This document shows, in pieces, positions 22,821 through 35,987 of a DNA stretch of 64,000 bases. Every line of letters starts with the position of its first letter. Position 1 is the first letter of the stretch. The stretch spans positions 6,014,001-6,078,000 of the forward strand of contig NC_026655.2 in the NCBI RefSeq assembly GCF_000004075.3. Direction: 5' to 3'. This stretch comes from Cucumis sativus. Its lineage: Eukaryota > Streptophyta > Magnoliopsida > Cucurbitales > Cucurbitaceae. A program made the position numbers and the translations under genes. A model generated the notes under the pieces. It did no database searches. It worked only from the letters and a program-made list of their open reading frames with translations, and had not been told where the DNA came from.

Positions 22821-24984
22821 TTTGAAAGGAGTTGGATGTTGGCCTTCCAAGAAGATTGGAACTTAGAGAGAGCGAGAGAGGAGGGGAAGAGGAAAATTAA
22901 ATAAAAAGAAGAGGAGAGAGAGAGTTAGTAAATGAATGAATGGTAAGAGATTGTTCCCCAAACTAGTGCAACAGAAGTGGATTGGGTTTGTTCTTTCCAG
23001 TTCATTCACTGACATAGATTCCATTAAAATCCAATAAAGTAGATTGTGAAGGAGGCAAAAGAAAAGTCCTAGAAAGCATTTAAGAAATAAAATAAAAGGA
23101 AGGAACTTGTTGGTTAAGACTTAAACAAAATTCACATGCTATAGCTAAAATATATACCTATGAGAAAGATGTCATTCTTGGTCTGGTTTAAAGCATTCAA
23201 GAGAAGAAAGAGAAAAAAGAACGCAGAGAGAGAGATGGAAGGTCAAGCCTTAAGGGGTAGAAGCTTTGAGAAAGCTAAGATGATTATAAAAGATAAATGA
23301 AGATGGGGCTGTTGCTTTCAACTTTTTAACAAGGTTGTGTGTGTAAGTATGAAAATAACAAGTACAATGGGATTGAATGCTAGGTTAACTTAAGACAAAC
23401 TAATAGACACTATCTTTTTGTTTCACATTTTATAGCAACTCTAACCCTCTCACCACCATCTACAACTTATCAACTTTTTAATTCGTTGATGAAAATCATG
23501 CAAGTTCTCTCAATTTTACAAATTTGTTAATAGAAAAACTCCATACAATTTTAAATAGAGATGTATGAAACCCTCCTCTCGTCCATAATTAACCAACCAA
23601 CAAATCAAAATTATGGGTGCGACACATGTTTCCCTTCACCGTAGACCCCTTTCAACCCCTCTTTTCTTAATTTGCTTTCTCTTTCCAAGTTAGCTTGTAT
23701 AAAAGTTTCTTACCACACTTTGATGAACTTGACATTGGGGTCTTTATTATTATTATAGTGTCACACGTAGATACATATAACTTTGACTATGTCAAGGTGT
23801 AGCTCGTGACATTCAATCGACACAATTCAATTAGTTGTCTGCTCGACTAATCAACCCAAAATTCCTCTTTAATATTCTCCCTTTTGAGACGTATGTTTCT
23901 CCATGCCGCCTCTCGGTTTTCTTTGATTTTTCACGGGTGCATACACCCCTTGGTTAGGGGCAAAATCAACAACACAAAAAAGACTAAAGGAATTTAAAAT
24001 TAAAAAGAAAAAAGAAAAAACTGGTTTAAGTACTTTTGAAATAGACTACTAGGCAGGCATCATTATTATTACTATTGTTTATGTTCTCATTTCAACTTTT
24101 CATAGACAACTCTACTATATTTCCAAAAGAATATACATATTTGTTCAATAATGATGTTGCACCTTTCAATTGAAGAAGAAAAAAAAAATAGATTTGTGGA
24201 TAGAATACAATAGAATAGATTGTTATAAAATTTATAAAAAAGAATGGATGAATGGTTTGTTTGGTATTATTATATTTGTGGTCCTTAGATCCTACAAATA
24301 CGAAATCTTTGGAAGTCCATACTTTTTGCCTTAAGATTTTTGGAGCTTTTAATGTGAAACACACAACCCAACGACTCATAAAGCATATAGCAAAGAGAGA
24401 GACACCGAAGCATATATGAATACAAGAGGCAACCAAAACACATTAACACATGTTTTTAATTTCACAATTATAATATGTCAATATGACAATTGGAAAGCAG
24501 CCTTCTCATTTTTTTTTTCTTTTGGACACATTTCGAAATTCAGTACCAATAATGTATCAATATCTTTTTTTTTTTTCTTTTTCCTTTTAAGAAAAAAAAC
24601 AAATTTACAAAATTACAAATTATTGATAGTTTCAATTTTGTGGATAATGATATTTGGGATATGGAATTTAAGGCTAAGTTTGTATGTTTGTGCTTTTGTA
24701 TTTATCAACTTTCACTTTACTATCTATTATGCCTAATTGTTCAATAGGTTTTGTTTTATCTTTAAAATATTATGACATTTTTACAAATTTACAAAATCTA
24801 CTATCCCCATGTAACTCAAAATTAAAGAGCATGTTAAAATCAATAGAAAAAAAAACTTTTTTGATCCATAAATTCATTTGATTTTTAGGTTTTAAAATGT
24901 TATATTTTTGGAAAAGTCTTTAATTTTTGCTTTCATTTGGTTTGTATATTTTTGGTTTTAATAGGAGTATAAGAATATAGTTGA

Positions 24985-25375
24985 ACCAGAATAACCCGAA
25001 CTACCCAATTTATATTATAAGAGTTGGGTTGGGTTGTGTTAAAATATGAGTAAGTTGGGTTAAAAATTTTAGTTTTGTTGGGTTGGGTTGAATCTCGGGT
25101 TGGAGGGTTGAAAATTTTGGTTCAACCCTACCCAATCCGAATTAATATAATATATAAATATATATTAGGTATATACACTTTAAATTTATTATATGAAATT
25201 TTGATGTATATAGGTTTGAAATTTAAATTTAGCAATATTGAACTTTTATAACCATTAGAAACTGAAACGAAAAAAAAACTATGCAACCTGACAACCCAAT
25301 CCATATTTTAGTGGTTGAGTTCGAAACTAAATTTGAATCATTGCTGTTGTCAACCCAAATAACCTGATTTTAAGA
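24985..25375. repeat. Dispersed repeat with GGGTTGGGTTG / CAACCCAA phrases
   Basis: Both ends carry related CAACCCAAATAACC-like and ACCAGAATAACCCGAAC phrases, and the middle has runs such as GTTGGGTTGGGTTG. The pattern suggests an old non-autonomous repeat of about 390 bp rather than telomere repeat (TTTAGGG), which is absent. Confidence 0.45.
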
Positions 25376-25504
25376 ATCATACTTATAATCAAACTTTTTC
25401 CGTTTTTTTTACTAAAGACCCATTTTTATTTATTAATGTCTATTAATTAATTTTTTTAAAAAAAAGTTAAATTACTAAAATCAATTAATTTTCACTGACT
25501 TTTA

Positions 25505-25650
25505 TAAAAAATTATCAAAAATAGCAAATTTGACAAAATATATCAAAGCTATATAAAAAATTTCAGATTCTATTTATAAAAAATGTTTGATAGACATAGA
25601 TAGAATCAAAAAAATACTCGCAAATATTTTAATTTATTTTGTTATATAAC
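25505..25650 (-). repeat. Copy of an AT-rich dispersed repeat (also at 43.3 and 44.3 kb)
   Basis: Read on the minus strand, it shares AGAATCTGAAATTTT, TTTTGTCAAATTTGCTA and TTTTGAT phrases, in the same order, with 43330-43540 on the plus strand. Related text recurs at 44285-44500. This indicates one dispersed family. Confidence 0.5.
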
Positions 25651-26041
25651 ATTTTTTGTTTTACTAAAATTAATTTTAAAATTTTAATTTCAATTAATTA
25701 ACGGAAAGTTAAGAATAAAAACAAGTAAAGTGATGATTGAAAAAATTAAAAGATAAAACTATACAATAGTGAAACTTATACATAAAATAAAACAAAACTC
25801 GAAACTACTTAAAGATTTTTTTTTTTAAAAAAAAAACTTTATAATACCATAAACAAAATAATGAAATCTAAAAAGGAATCTAAAAATAGAATAGAATTGA
25901 AGGTATACTAAAAATGTGAAAAGAAAAAAAAAGGATTGATGTAATAAAGATGTGTTATGAATTAAAGTAGTAAAATTAAAAAATGTATAGTAATGAGTGG
26001 GGATGGGAGCATCGGCCTCCCCCATAGATTATTATGTCGAC

Positions 26042-26062
26042 CCACAAAATCTTCTTTTGTGG
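26042..26062. repeat. Perfect 8-bp inverted repeat with 5-nt loop
   Basis: CCACAAAA and TTTTGTGG flank TCTTC. It lies in a pyrimidine-rich, GC-richer island (25990-26220) that looks like a promoter or untranslated exon with no attached gene. Confidence 0.7.
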
Positions 26063-27516
26063 TCCGAGGACAGATTGCCCCTCCCCTATGCCACATTCTC
26101 TCATTACATCCATTCTTCTCTCTTTTATCTCTTTCCCCCAATCTGACGGACGCCTACAACCCACGTCTCCCCCTTCTTTCAACTAATTCATCCCAACATT
26201 TAATAACTCTTTCTTCTTTCTACTAAATTACTTTCACCACTTCTCATTTATGTCCTTCTAATAATTGGGTTAAATTATCAATTCATTGCTCATATGCTTA
26301 CGTTACGTTTTAATTCCGGTTCATTGTCCAAAAAAAAAGTTCAAGTACATGCAGTAGATTTTAGAGTTTAAAATGAAATAAATACCAAGCAATTTATGGG
26401 GAACCATGCTTGTAAACTATGATGTATAAGTTTTTATCATGAGATTGTGACAAGTTAATGAATTTTATTGTGAATATAGATTGTATTGAACTTCAAACAA
26501 TATTTAATAAATATATTTTTCTTGTTTGATGGAATATTCAAACGTATTCTAATCTAGGTGTTCAATAATCATTTAATCGATATAAAACTCAATTGTTCGG
26601 AAATTTATAAAAGAAAAATAAATTAAAACTCACACCATTAGAAAAACCTAACAACTAATTAGATATTAGCTAAATTAGAAATTTAATATTCTAAATTTGA
26701 AAGTTGGGCGTGTATTAGACTATATAGAAAATGTTTAAGCATTATATTATCTAATCTAGTAAGTTAATGAATTTTAAAAGCATTATGTACAATAAGATTA
26801 CCTACTAAAGTTTTAATTTTGCATGAAGCCAATTAATCAATTTAAAAAAAAAACATATTTAAACATAAAATTGAGAGGTTAGAGATTGTTGTTAGATGAG
26901 ATTATATAATGTTTAAATTTATGTAGAGTATATGCATAGACCTTAAAAGATTTTATTACAAAGTATTAAAAAGTCTAATAAATTAAACTTAAAAGTATAA
27001 AATAATAAATAAAGGGAGGGAAATGTGAAGAAAATGGTGTGGCACAAAAAAGAAGGGAATTTATTGAGGTAAAGGACCTCATGTTGTTGCAGCTTTCTTT
27101 GTTATGGACATCAAATTAAAAGCTGACACCCTACGAACCGATATTAAATATTAAATCTTTCAATTTTCACAAAGAAATATATATATATATACACAAAGAG
27201 ATAATTAGATGAGAATTTTACCTCTAATCAATAAATTTGTATTTAATGTGTCTATAATGTATATCAATAATATAATCTAAACAATTTTTGGATATTATTT
27301 GACATTTATAATTTGTCTGTTCTTTACTATTTTATTATATTAAATTATAATAGTTCAGCTACAAAACACATATTACATAACTAAACTTAAAATAATCATG
27401 GTAGTAAATATCTTTCAAAAAAAATTTCCTCAAATTTAAAGTACCGTACATTTGGTTTTAAATTGAGTAAAATAATAATGATGATGATGGTTGGAAAAAG
27501 TAGGAGAGAGTGGTGG

Positions 27517-27558
27517 CACGTGTGGGGGTGGGGGAGGAGCGTGTGAAGGTGGCCACGT
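27517..27558. promoter_or_regulatory. G-box pair with G-runs in an orphan promoter-like island
   Basis: A perfect CACGTG (27517-27522) is followed by G-runs (GGGGGTGGGGGAGG) and a second GCCACGTAA element (27552-27560). A (GA)n run and a long CT-rich stretch follow within 500 bases, an arrangement common at plant transcription starts. No coding gene follows within 3 kb on either strand. Confidence 0.4.
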
Positions 27559-27652
27559 AATGGGATGTGAAGCTGTTCACCAATTCCTTAACGCCGTACG
27601 AAAGAAACATGCACACTTGTCGGCAAAGTAATTTATTTTATTTGTTTCCCAT

Positions 27653-27655
<3 letters not shown>

Positions 27656-27684
<29 letters not shown>
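27656..27684. repeat. (GA)n microsatellite
   Basis: About fourteen GA dinucleotides, 100 bases after the G-box pair. It may act as a GAGA-type promoter element. Confidence 0.9.
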
Positions 27685-27688
<4 letters not shown>

Positions 27689-30600
27689 GAATATTGATTG
27701 ATGGAGTTGTCATGTGGGTGACTGACACTTCAATACACTTCTCTTCGTCCCATTGACTCATTTATAGCGACAATCCTTTTTCTTCTTCTACTCTTTTTGT
27801 TTCTTTCCTTTTCTTTTTACTCTTCTTCTTTTTCTTTCACCCCTTTTCCCATTTACTCTCTTCTACTCACTTCTATATTCTACCATCAATTTCATTCATC
27901 CTTTCTTTTTCTATCACTGTTTTTTTAACATCAATATTACCTTTGTCGCTTACCATCAATAACTCTAACTCTCACCTATTCATCATTCACTTGCTTTAAT
28001 AATATCCACACCCTATATCTAAATTACTAAAAACCCATTTTAATGACCTCTACTACGTACGTCTCATACCATCTTCAAACGTGTTCATTTTCACTCTTTC
28101 TTTTAAACTATTGGTTTTATTCTTATTTTCCGCATTTAATTCATTTTAACTTTTAATCACATACAATACAATCTAATATTAGAAACAAATATTTCAATTA
28201 CAATGGATAATTTTATCGTCTTCTCTCTTTTCTTTAGGAACAAATTGTTGTAATTTTTTTTTTTTTGGACTAATTTGGTGTGACTTTTACCGTGAAATGA
28301 TTTGTTTTGGAATAATTTTGAGTTAGATGTTTAGATTTTCATTATCTAACAAAATGTTAGAAAGTTAGTATGTTCGAGATCTTACTTCATTGTCAATAAA
28401 ATAATTGAGATTTACAATTTTTATTTTGAAGTTTTATATTAATTTATATCTAATAGATTTTGTCATTGGTTTAAATTTGGTTGTTATAATCGGTCCATTA
28501 AAACAATTAGTTAGTTAGAGGGTTAGGTCATTTGATGGTTAGATATGTGATGCACTTTTTTGTTTAAGAAATTAATTAGTTTATAGTGATCGAGATAGAA
28601 TGTTGTTGTGTGGGACATAAATTAAGTTGCATAACTTTTATATGAAAATTTTAATTTTTATATTTATATCGATCCTCTCTCATCATCAATATGCATGTTA
28701 AGACATTATACAATAGCTTAGTAATGTTAGTGAACAAATTTTTGGTTGTCACAACTAGACCTATGAGTCTGCAATTTTTTTTAAACAATCGAATAAGGTC
28801 TTCATTCAATCTAATTGTGAGTTTATTTAATTTATGGTTCCTTTTAACTATTTTAAGATGTACAAACTTGATGAACATAAATTTATTAAACCGACTATGC
28901 CAATACTTTATGAGGTTTAACCGAAATAGTTAGATTGTGAAGTTAAAATTTCTAAAGGTATGGCTACAAATTTAAATAAAAGCTTTAATACAATAGGGAT
29001 CCAACATCAAAACAATGCCAAACTACCATTAATGATAACACATTGTTATTGTTGCACTTCTCAATATTGAATATAAATCACTTTATTTACAAAATCTATG
29101 CAATTGTGAACCCTGCCATTAAATTAATATTTTTACTGACTCAAGTAGTTGCAACTAATTAATATTTTACAAATTTAAGCCCTCTATCTAAACCAATTTT
29201 ATGATGTTCTAATTAAAGTAAACCCTATAATTGATATAATATTCTTTTTTTAAAAGCTAAAATTTTTATATTTCATTAAACTTGACTTCAAAGATGTTGA
29301 TCATATATTGAACCACAAAACTTTACCTACTTTTTTACTTTAATATCATTAAAATGGATTTGATTTCAAATAGGTACGTATGTATATAATTTTCGAGCTC
29401 TTAAGGAATCTTTTTCTATATAGCTATAGTCCTTTTTCCACTTTTTGGTCTTATATTTAGTTAATCAAAATGTCACCCTCCATAGTCACACAATGTACCC
29501 AAAAGAGTGGCTTTGTCTCACTTTTAGCTTCAAAATTATTGGATTTTGAAAAATAATTGTTTTAGAATATATTGATATAATTGTTGAATTTCACCATTAA
29601 AAATTGTAACACATATGTTGTCAACTTTATGTAATTGTCCATCAAACAGCAACTAGTGATGAAAGTGAAACTTCTATACTTTGCATAACAAAATAGTCCC
29701 TTGAGAATCTAAAGTAATTTCATATATCTATTTCTTTTGTTTTTACTTGTCAAAGTATTTAAATGAAGTAATTCATGGTGACAAAAATAATAACAAAGCA
29801 TTGTAATCAATTTCTATGCTTTATATTTATTAACTTCGTCTGTGATTTTAGAGAATTTTAAAACATATACAATTTTGAATTGAATTTCATATACAGAAAC
29901 AACAAGTAAAATACATTCTTGGTCTCTATAATTCACGTAGTATTTTTGAATTAATAGAAAAATAATTGATGAATTAGCTAGAGTTGTTATAACATATTGC
30001 TAAAGTTTAACCTATTTCTAAATTTGTTTGTCAATTTCTTTTTTATAATTAAACTTTAATTTGTACTTATTATGATTTACGAAACACATTATATGTGGAA
30101 ATGTTATTTCTTTTAATTATGGTTATTACTAAATGCAAAATTTCATACTGATTTTACTATATGTACAAATTATTTATATTTATATTTTGCATTAGATGTA
30201 AGCGTTTTGTAACCCACAAAAATACAACCATGTTAGGAAAGAAGGTTGTTTATTTATAGGCATCGTGGGGAAGGGTTGAGAAGAATAAAGTGGGCTGCAC
30301 CTTAGAAGCCCAATATGGGACTCTGCCGCATAAGCTCTTTCACCAAACACACTGCCAAATAATTTGTTTCTAATTATATATATTTATAGGACACGAAATA
30401 TTTAACTAAAACCAAACAAAATTTAATTAACTTAGAAGGTTAAGAGTGTGTTTCACTTTTGGTTCTTTCTTACTTTGTTGTATAGAAGTTTAATGATATT
30501 AATTTGAATTTAAATAAGTTATAGAGAATTTGATAGGGGTTGATGTAATCTTATTAAAAAATGATGGTAAGAAATAAAATGACTCAAATTATTTATATAA

Positions 30601-30729
30601 TATAATAAAATTTTAGATATTTGAAAATGCGTAATAGTTTTATTATTAAATTAGAAAAGAAGGATAAAAGGAAAAAAAATAGTAAGTTTCGTTTTGTTTT
30701 TATTTTCATTTTTCGGAGTATGAAAACCC

Positions 30730-31007
30730 ATTAATCGGTCGCCGCCGCCGGACGTCACAATTGACCGTCATCTTCACAGCTCGTCGTGTTTGTTTCGGCA
30801 TAGCTTTGGATATTTGGCCAAGAATCGAAGTTTCGACTTTGCCATTACCTTCTAGCATACTTCTTTCCGAAGGTTTTCCGCCCCTTTCTTTTTAATTTAG
30901 TAAATCAACGCCGGCACACAGCACAATTTCATAGTCGTCCTCAAAATCCTCACTCCTAACAGTAATTAAAGAGTTCTATTTTTGTGCGTTGCAGTTTGAA
31001 GTCGACA
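30730..31007 (+). promoter_or_regulatory. Promoter and 5' untranslated region of SAE1
   Basis: A GC-richer stretch with CGCCGCCGCCGGACGTCAC (containing a perfect GACGTC palindrome) lies about 250 bases before the start codon. A GCGTTGCAG just before the ATG looks like a 3' splice site, so a 5'-UTR intron is possible, but I cannot fix its donor. Confidence 0.5.
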
Positions 31008-33939
31008 ATGGATGGAGAGGAGTTGACGGAGCAGGAAACTCAATTGTATGACCGCCAAATTAGGGTTTGGGGTGCGGATGCACAGAGGAGGTATTTTCTT
31101 AGTGTTTTGTGAATTCTCTTATCTTGACTTTTCAGTGTGATTGGTTTTCAATTGCAAGCTTTGGAAATGCTTTTATTCTGAGTTGAAGCTTCGTTTTGGG
31201 GTTCTGCTTGTAGGCTGAGCAAAGCTCATATTCTAGTGTGTGGAATGAAGGGGGCTGTTGCTGAGGTAACATTTAGTTGTTAATTGAGCTGAGTCTTGGC
31301 TTGTCCTTCCATTTTGTTTATAAAGGTTTGTTGAATTTGATAATAGGTGCTTGTTCATGTATCTTTTTCTCTGGGTTGTTAGTTTTGCAAGAATATCGTT
31401 CTTGCTGGGATCGGTAGTTTGACATTGGTGGATAATCGGTTGGTGACTGAAGAAGCCCTTTCTGCTAATTTTCTGATCCCCCCTGATGAGAGTGTTTTTG
31501 GCGGGAAATCTGTTGCTGAGCTTTGCTGTGATTCTTTGAAAGATTTTAATCCAATGGTTCGAGTTTCAGTCATCAAAGGTGTTACTCTGTTTCCTCCTTC
31601 ATTCACTTGTTGAGCTCCGTTCTGTCTGTATCTTTGTCATCGATGGTTGTAACAAATTTCCATTCATGAGCTTTAGTCCTTAAGTTGTGATCTTCAATAT
31701 CGCTATAAGTGGTGACCCCCTGATGAAATGAAACTAAAATTTATGTTCTTCTAGGCGAACCTTCGAGCTTTGATGAAGAATTTTTGAAGACGTTTGATGT
31801 TATAGTTGTCAGTTGTTGCTCCCTGGCTGAAAAAGTAGTAGCTGAGGCTTCACCTTCTTCTTTGCCTTTTTTATATCCTCAACAGGATTTTATTCTTGAC
31901 ATGTTTTTATTATTGCAATTCTTGTAGAAATCGGTCAATGAGAAATGCCGGAAGTTACCCAAGCGCGTATCATTTTATACTGTTGACTGTAGAGATTCTT
32001 GTGGTGAAATATTTGTTGATCTACAAGACTATAAATATGCAAAGGTGGCCAATCAAAATATACTATTCTACATCTTTAATTTAGACTGTAGAGATTTCTA
32101 TGGATTTTGTTCATCTCAGAACTTTCTTTTGATCACTTGTTCTGTGAAGTCTACGCTTGCATTTCTTTCTGGCATAAATTTATGAATGATCTTATGCCAC
32201 TTTGTCCTGACATTTTCTTGACAGAAAAAACTTGAGGACACTGTGGAATGCCAACTATCATATCCAAGCTTTGAGGTAGCCTTTTTCTCTTATGTTAAAT
32301 ATAAAACACCAAGGTGCTATTTAGTTTTGAAAAGTAAGCCTATAGACACCCCTTCCACCCCAATTTGTTGATTTTGTTGTCTACTTTTAACAATTGATTT
32401 CAAAAGGCAAGCCAAATTTTGAGTACTAAAAAGATCAGTTTTTAATAGTTAATTTTCGTTTTTACTTGAAGAGATATATAAGCCACCGTAAAAAATTGAT
32501 AGGAAATAGACTTCATTTTCAAAAACCAAAGAATTACCAAATGGGACTTTTGAAGGGTTTTCCCCCCATTTTTTTTAGGAAAAATAACAACTTCAATAAT
32601 ATATAGTCTTCTGAATCCTGATTTTCTTATGGCACACTCGCATGCAAGCTTATACAAGTGTGGAGTTGATTTCTTTCTTTCTTTCTTTTCTACTCTTTAA
32701 CTTCCTATCCCTGATAATCATCTACCATAAAGGACAAAAAAATTGATGCAAGTATTGTTAACCTCTTCCATTTGAGTTATTGAGTCCATCTGTATGTTTA
32801 TGCTTGCTTTCTGTGGTGAGAAATCTGTTGGAGGGAGGTAGAGGTGGAGGGAAACATAGAGTTGGAGGGAGCTCATTCCTATATTTTATTTTGAGAGAGG
32901 GGGAGGGGATATTTAAATGATTGATGATGTTCATTGCACATGGTACTCATTATACTTTTTATTTAATTTTGTGGTGGGCTTGATTGCTTTTAGGTATTGT
33001 TTGATTGAACTCTTTCGTTTGTTTTAATAGGGTCTTTAGTGTGTAATTATTATTTTGGTGAACTACATTGTACTCATGCACTAGTAATCTTTTCCTCGTA
33101 GGACGCAATTTCAGTACCCTGGAAAGTACATCCCAGAAAAGTATCAAAGCTATTTTATGCATTAAGAGGTGCGATGCTTGTATGAATAAATAAACAGTGA
33201 TCCCCCCCATCCCCCCATAGACCTAGTTTGGAATGGAATTGGGAATCAAAAGAATGTTATGGTTCTACAGAACATGTAGATCTTGCATGTATTCTATCAT
33301 ATCTGCTAAGCTCCTTTATCATTATGGTCTAGAATCAAGGGCAGTGATCATTGTTTCTATACTGGAGTTGAATTCCAATCATTTTTATGTTGTTGATCTG
33401 TTTTTCTTCGTGTATATCAATGCCCCAATGATAGCAACAGTGGTTTTCTCATGGGTGCAGTGATAGAACGGTTTGAAGAGGCCGAGGGGAGAAGTCCAGG
33501 AGAGACCTCAGTATCTGATCTTCCTGGGGTCTTGAAGTTGAAAAAGGAGATCTGTGAGTCACAGGTTAGGCACTAGGAATATGCTTCTTCTGTGTTTTGT
33601 TATTTCAAGTAGCATTCAATCTTACTTTTATGAGTAACAAACATTGCAGTTGCTGAATGAAGCGCACATTCCCAATGCCCTTGTAGAGAGATTGGTGACT
33701 AATCCAACTGAATTCCCTCCCGTTTGTGCTATAATTGGAGGAATTCTTGGGCAGGTACGTATTTTACAATCGCTTCGAAATGACAATTTAAATGTTTAGT
33801 ACTTACTGACATCAACTATTCCACCTTTTAGGAAGTAATTAAAGCTGTATCTGGGAAAGGAGACCCCCTTAAGAATTTCTTCTACTTCGACGCTGTTGAT
33901 GGGAAGGGTACAATAGAGGACATTTCTAGCCAGTCCTAA
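31008..33939 (+). CDS. SAE1: SUMO-activating enzyme subunit 1 (SAE1/AOS1)
   Basis: Ten exons: 31008-31090, 31214-31265, 31383-31578, 31755-31834, 31928-32044, 32225-32275, 33102-33168, 33461-33564, 33650-33754 and 33832-33939. They total 963 nt, 320 residues, close to the known plant length of about 320. SAE1 pairs with SAE2 to adenylate SUMO in the first step of sumoylation, mainly in the nucleus; SAE1 itself has no catalytic cysteine. Visible landmarks are YDRQIRVWGADAQRRLSKA with the conserved Arg19, HILVCGMKGAVAEFCKNIVL and LTLVDN of the adenylation fold, then FYTVDCRDSCGEIFVDLQDY, and near the end PPVCAIIGGILGQEVIKAVS followed by NFFYFDAVDG. All junctions are GT/AG and keep frame. The 0.8-kb intron 6 (32276-33101) is the longest. 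The start is the first ATG and gives the expected N-terminus. Confidence 0.95.
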
Positions 33940-35410
33940 CAAGGGATGCTTACCCATCTCATTTTAAAGCGAGCTTCATGGGAGGTTCCGGTCGCAGTTA
34001 CATAGTTTAAAACTTTTAACCTTTCAAACTAACTTCAATAGATTTTGACTTGGACGGAATTGTAATGTTGTGGATTCTTAGTTTAGATTTAGTTTTATAT
34101 TTAACAACTTTTTATATATATCAAAATTATGTATGGAAGAAACCTTTTTTTAAAATCATATTAATGGTGGCTTTGTTAATTTACACCTCTGAAGCCGAAA
34201 TGAGCAGAGTTAATGATCTATGAAGTCAAAATGGGCATATAGAACCATATCATATTACAAGTTAATCAAGAGAGGATTGACTTCTATTAGATAAACACCA
34301 CAAAACTTTATCACAATAGAATTGAAATTTTTTCTATATTTTAGTTTTTCAAAATGTTCAAGTTTGTAGTTTATTGTGAAAAATGTTCAAATTTGTAGTA
34401 CATGTGCATACTAATAAACTACAAACTTTCTCTTTGAGATAAAATTGACCATTTTGGTAACACTGATTATAAAATCTTCATTTAACAAACAAGTAATATA
34501 AAACAAATTCGTACTCTCCTTACAACTTCACTCAATGAAAGAAGTTGAGTGGTCGTTTATTAAGATTGTGTAGGGATGGTTCATAAACTATGTTTGAATT
34601 CTATGTGAGTTTGTTAAATATGTAATTGAATTTTTATATGCTAGTTGCTAAAATAGTTTGCATCCCTAAACTAAACTAATATAATTTATTATACAAATAA
34701 AAGTAGCTCACATTGAAAACACTAATATAGTTTGCATTCTAAACATTAATTATTATAACTCGTTGATTATTATAACCAACCCTACACTCAAACGCCTCAG
34801 TAGTATTTAATAACTATCTTGGTTAATAATTTGACATTATTCAAAACATTAAACCAAATAAATTTATATATAATAATCCAGTAAGAAAAGGGATATTTTA
34901 AAAACAACAAAATAAATTAAAATATTTAAGGGATTGGATAATTAAGTTAAAAAAAGAGAAGTCGGTATTAATAAATATATAATATTTATTTAAAAAAAAG
35001 CTATAAATATATAAAAGAATTTCTATCTATTTTCATCTTACAAATATTTGTAGACCGTAAAAAAATTGAGAGAAATTGTATAATTTACACTTTATAGCTT
35101 AATTTGGTTTTCGTTTTTTTAATTTCAAAATTTAACGTTAATACATTAAAAAAAAGCATAAATTATTCCCACTATTATTTCATTTATATATCATTTACAT
35201 CCCATTATAATTTACAAAATTCTTTTTTCTTTTTCAAATGGTATGGGGAAGTATCAGTGCGCTTAATGCAAAGATTAATTGTAATAAAATTATAGCCAGC
35301 TGTCTTAATTTGAAACTTAACGGCCTGAACGGCTACATTTTTTAGGTTCATTTACTTCATTCAACTTTACATTTAACCTCCATCGTCAATTTTTCTCCAT
35401 AATTTTCTTC
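33940..35410. other. AT-rich spacer after SAE1
   Basis: The first ~200 bases should be the SAE1 3' untranslated region. The rest is AT-rich with no gene seen until a promoter-like CT-rich region begins near 35390. Confidence 0.45.
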
Positions 35411-35495
35411 TTCCGCCTTCGTGCACGGTGGTCTAACCTCTGAACCCTAATACCGATTCTCCTTTTCCTTTTCCTTTTCCTCTTCTCATTCTCAG

Positions 35496-35987
35496 ATGTC
35501 TGTAAATTCCACGGCCTTTGCAATCCAGGTGAGGCGACTTTCTAAATTCTACGTACTATTTTTCTAATCGTTTTTGCATCATGTCTTTTTTTACTGTTTT
35601 TCCGCTAAATTTCAAATTTCTGGCTAGTTCAACAGGCTTTTGATGCATAATGTGTTTAGATATTGTTCATAATCAGTTTCGATTACATAGTATTGGCAAT
35701 TGCTTTCATAAATTCTGCATCGAGATCCTGGAATGGTTTTCACATACACTTACCGACTTACGTTTATATTGATTAGGCAGTAATTGGTGTGTACCAGGAT
35801 CGGTTTTCTATTTCGTTTCTTATCTGAGAGCAGAGATTTACTATCGTTTTATGATGCTTCTCATGTATTTTAAACTTTGATTACGATCGTTTTTGTCTGT
35901 ATGGACATCCTAATGAAACATTGGAAGTGGTTCTTCCAGTAGGAGGAGGTTCCACCGGAGCATCCAGAGCCTGCACTTTGGAATTAA
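35496..35987 (+). CDS. Uncertain short spliced ORF, possible orphan 5' end of a broken gene
   Basis: A promoter-like region (35395-35495: CCTCCATCG, repeated TTCCTTTTCC pyrimidine blocks, ending CTCAG) leads to an ATG. Exon 35496-35528 ([11 protein letters not shown]) ends in CAG followed by GTGAGG, a good donor. A TTCTTCCAGTAG acceptor at 35942 would join it in frame to [14 protein letters not shown] and a stop at 35985, 25 residues in all. I do not recognise the peptide. It could be a true micropeptide, an untranslated transcript, or the surviving first exon of a gene whose rest was disrupted by the repeat array and pseudogene to its right. Low confidence as a coding gene, moderate as a transcribed region. 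Confidence 0.25.

Larger units (their letters stand above)
22930..30700. other. 7.8-kb interval without a recognised coding gene
   Basis: It contains the SPL promoter region (22.9-23.3 kb, purine-rich), a GGGTT-rich repeat (24985-25375), an AT-rich dispersed repeat (25505-25650), a pyrimidine-rich island with a perfect hairpin (25990-26220), and a G-box plus G-run plus (GA)n island (27480-27690) followed by a long CT-rich tract (27740-28010). Short open frames here show no family resemblance. Confidence 0.45.

Noticed and set aside
24985..25375. Interstitial telomere repeat
   Set aside because: The text is GGGTTGGGTTG, not tandem TTTAGGG.
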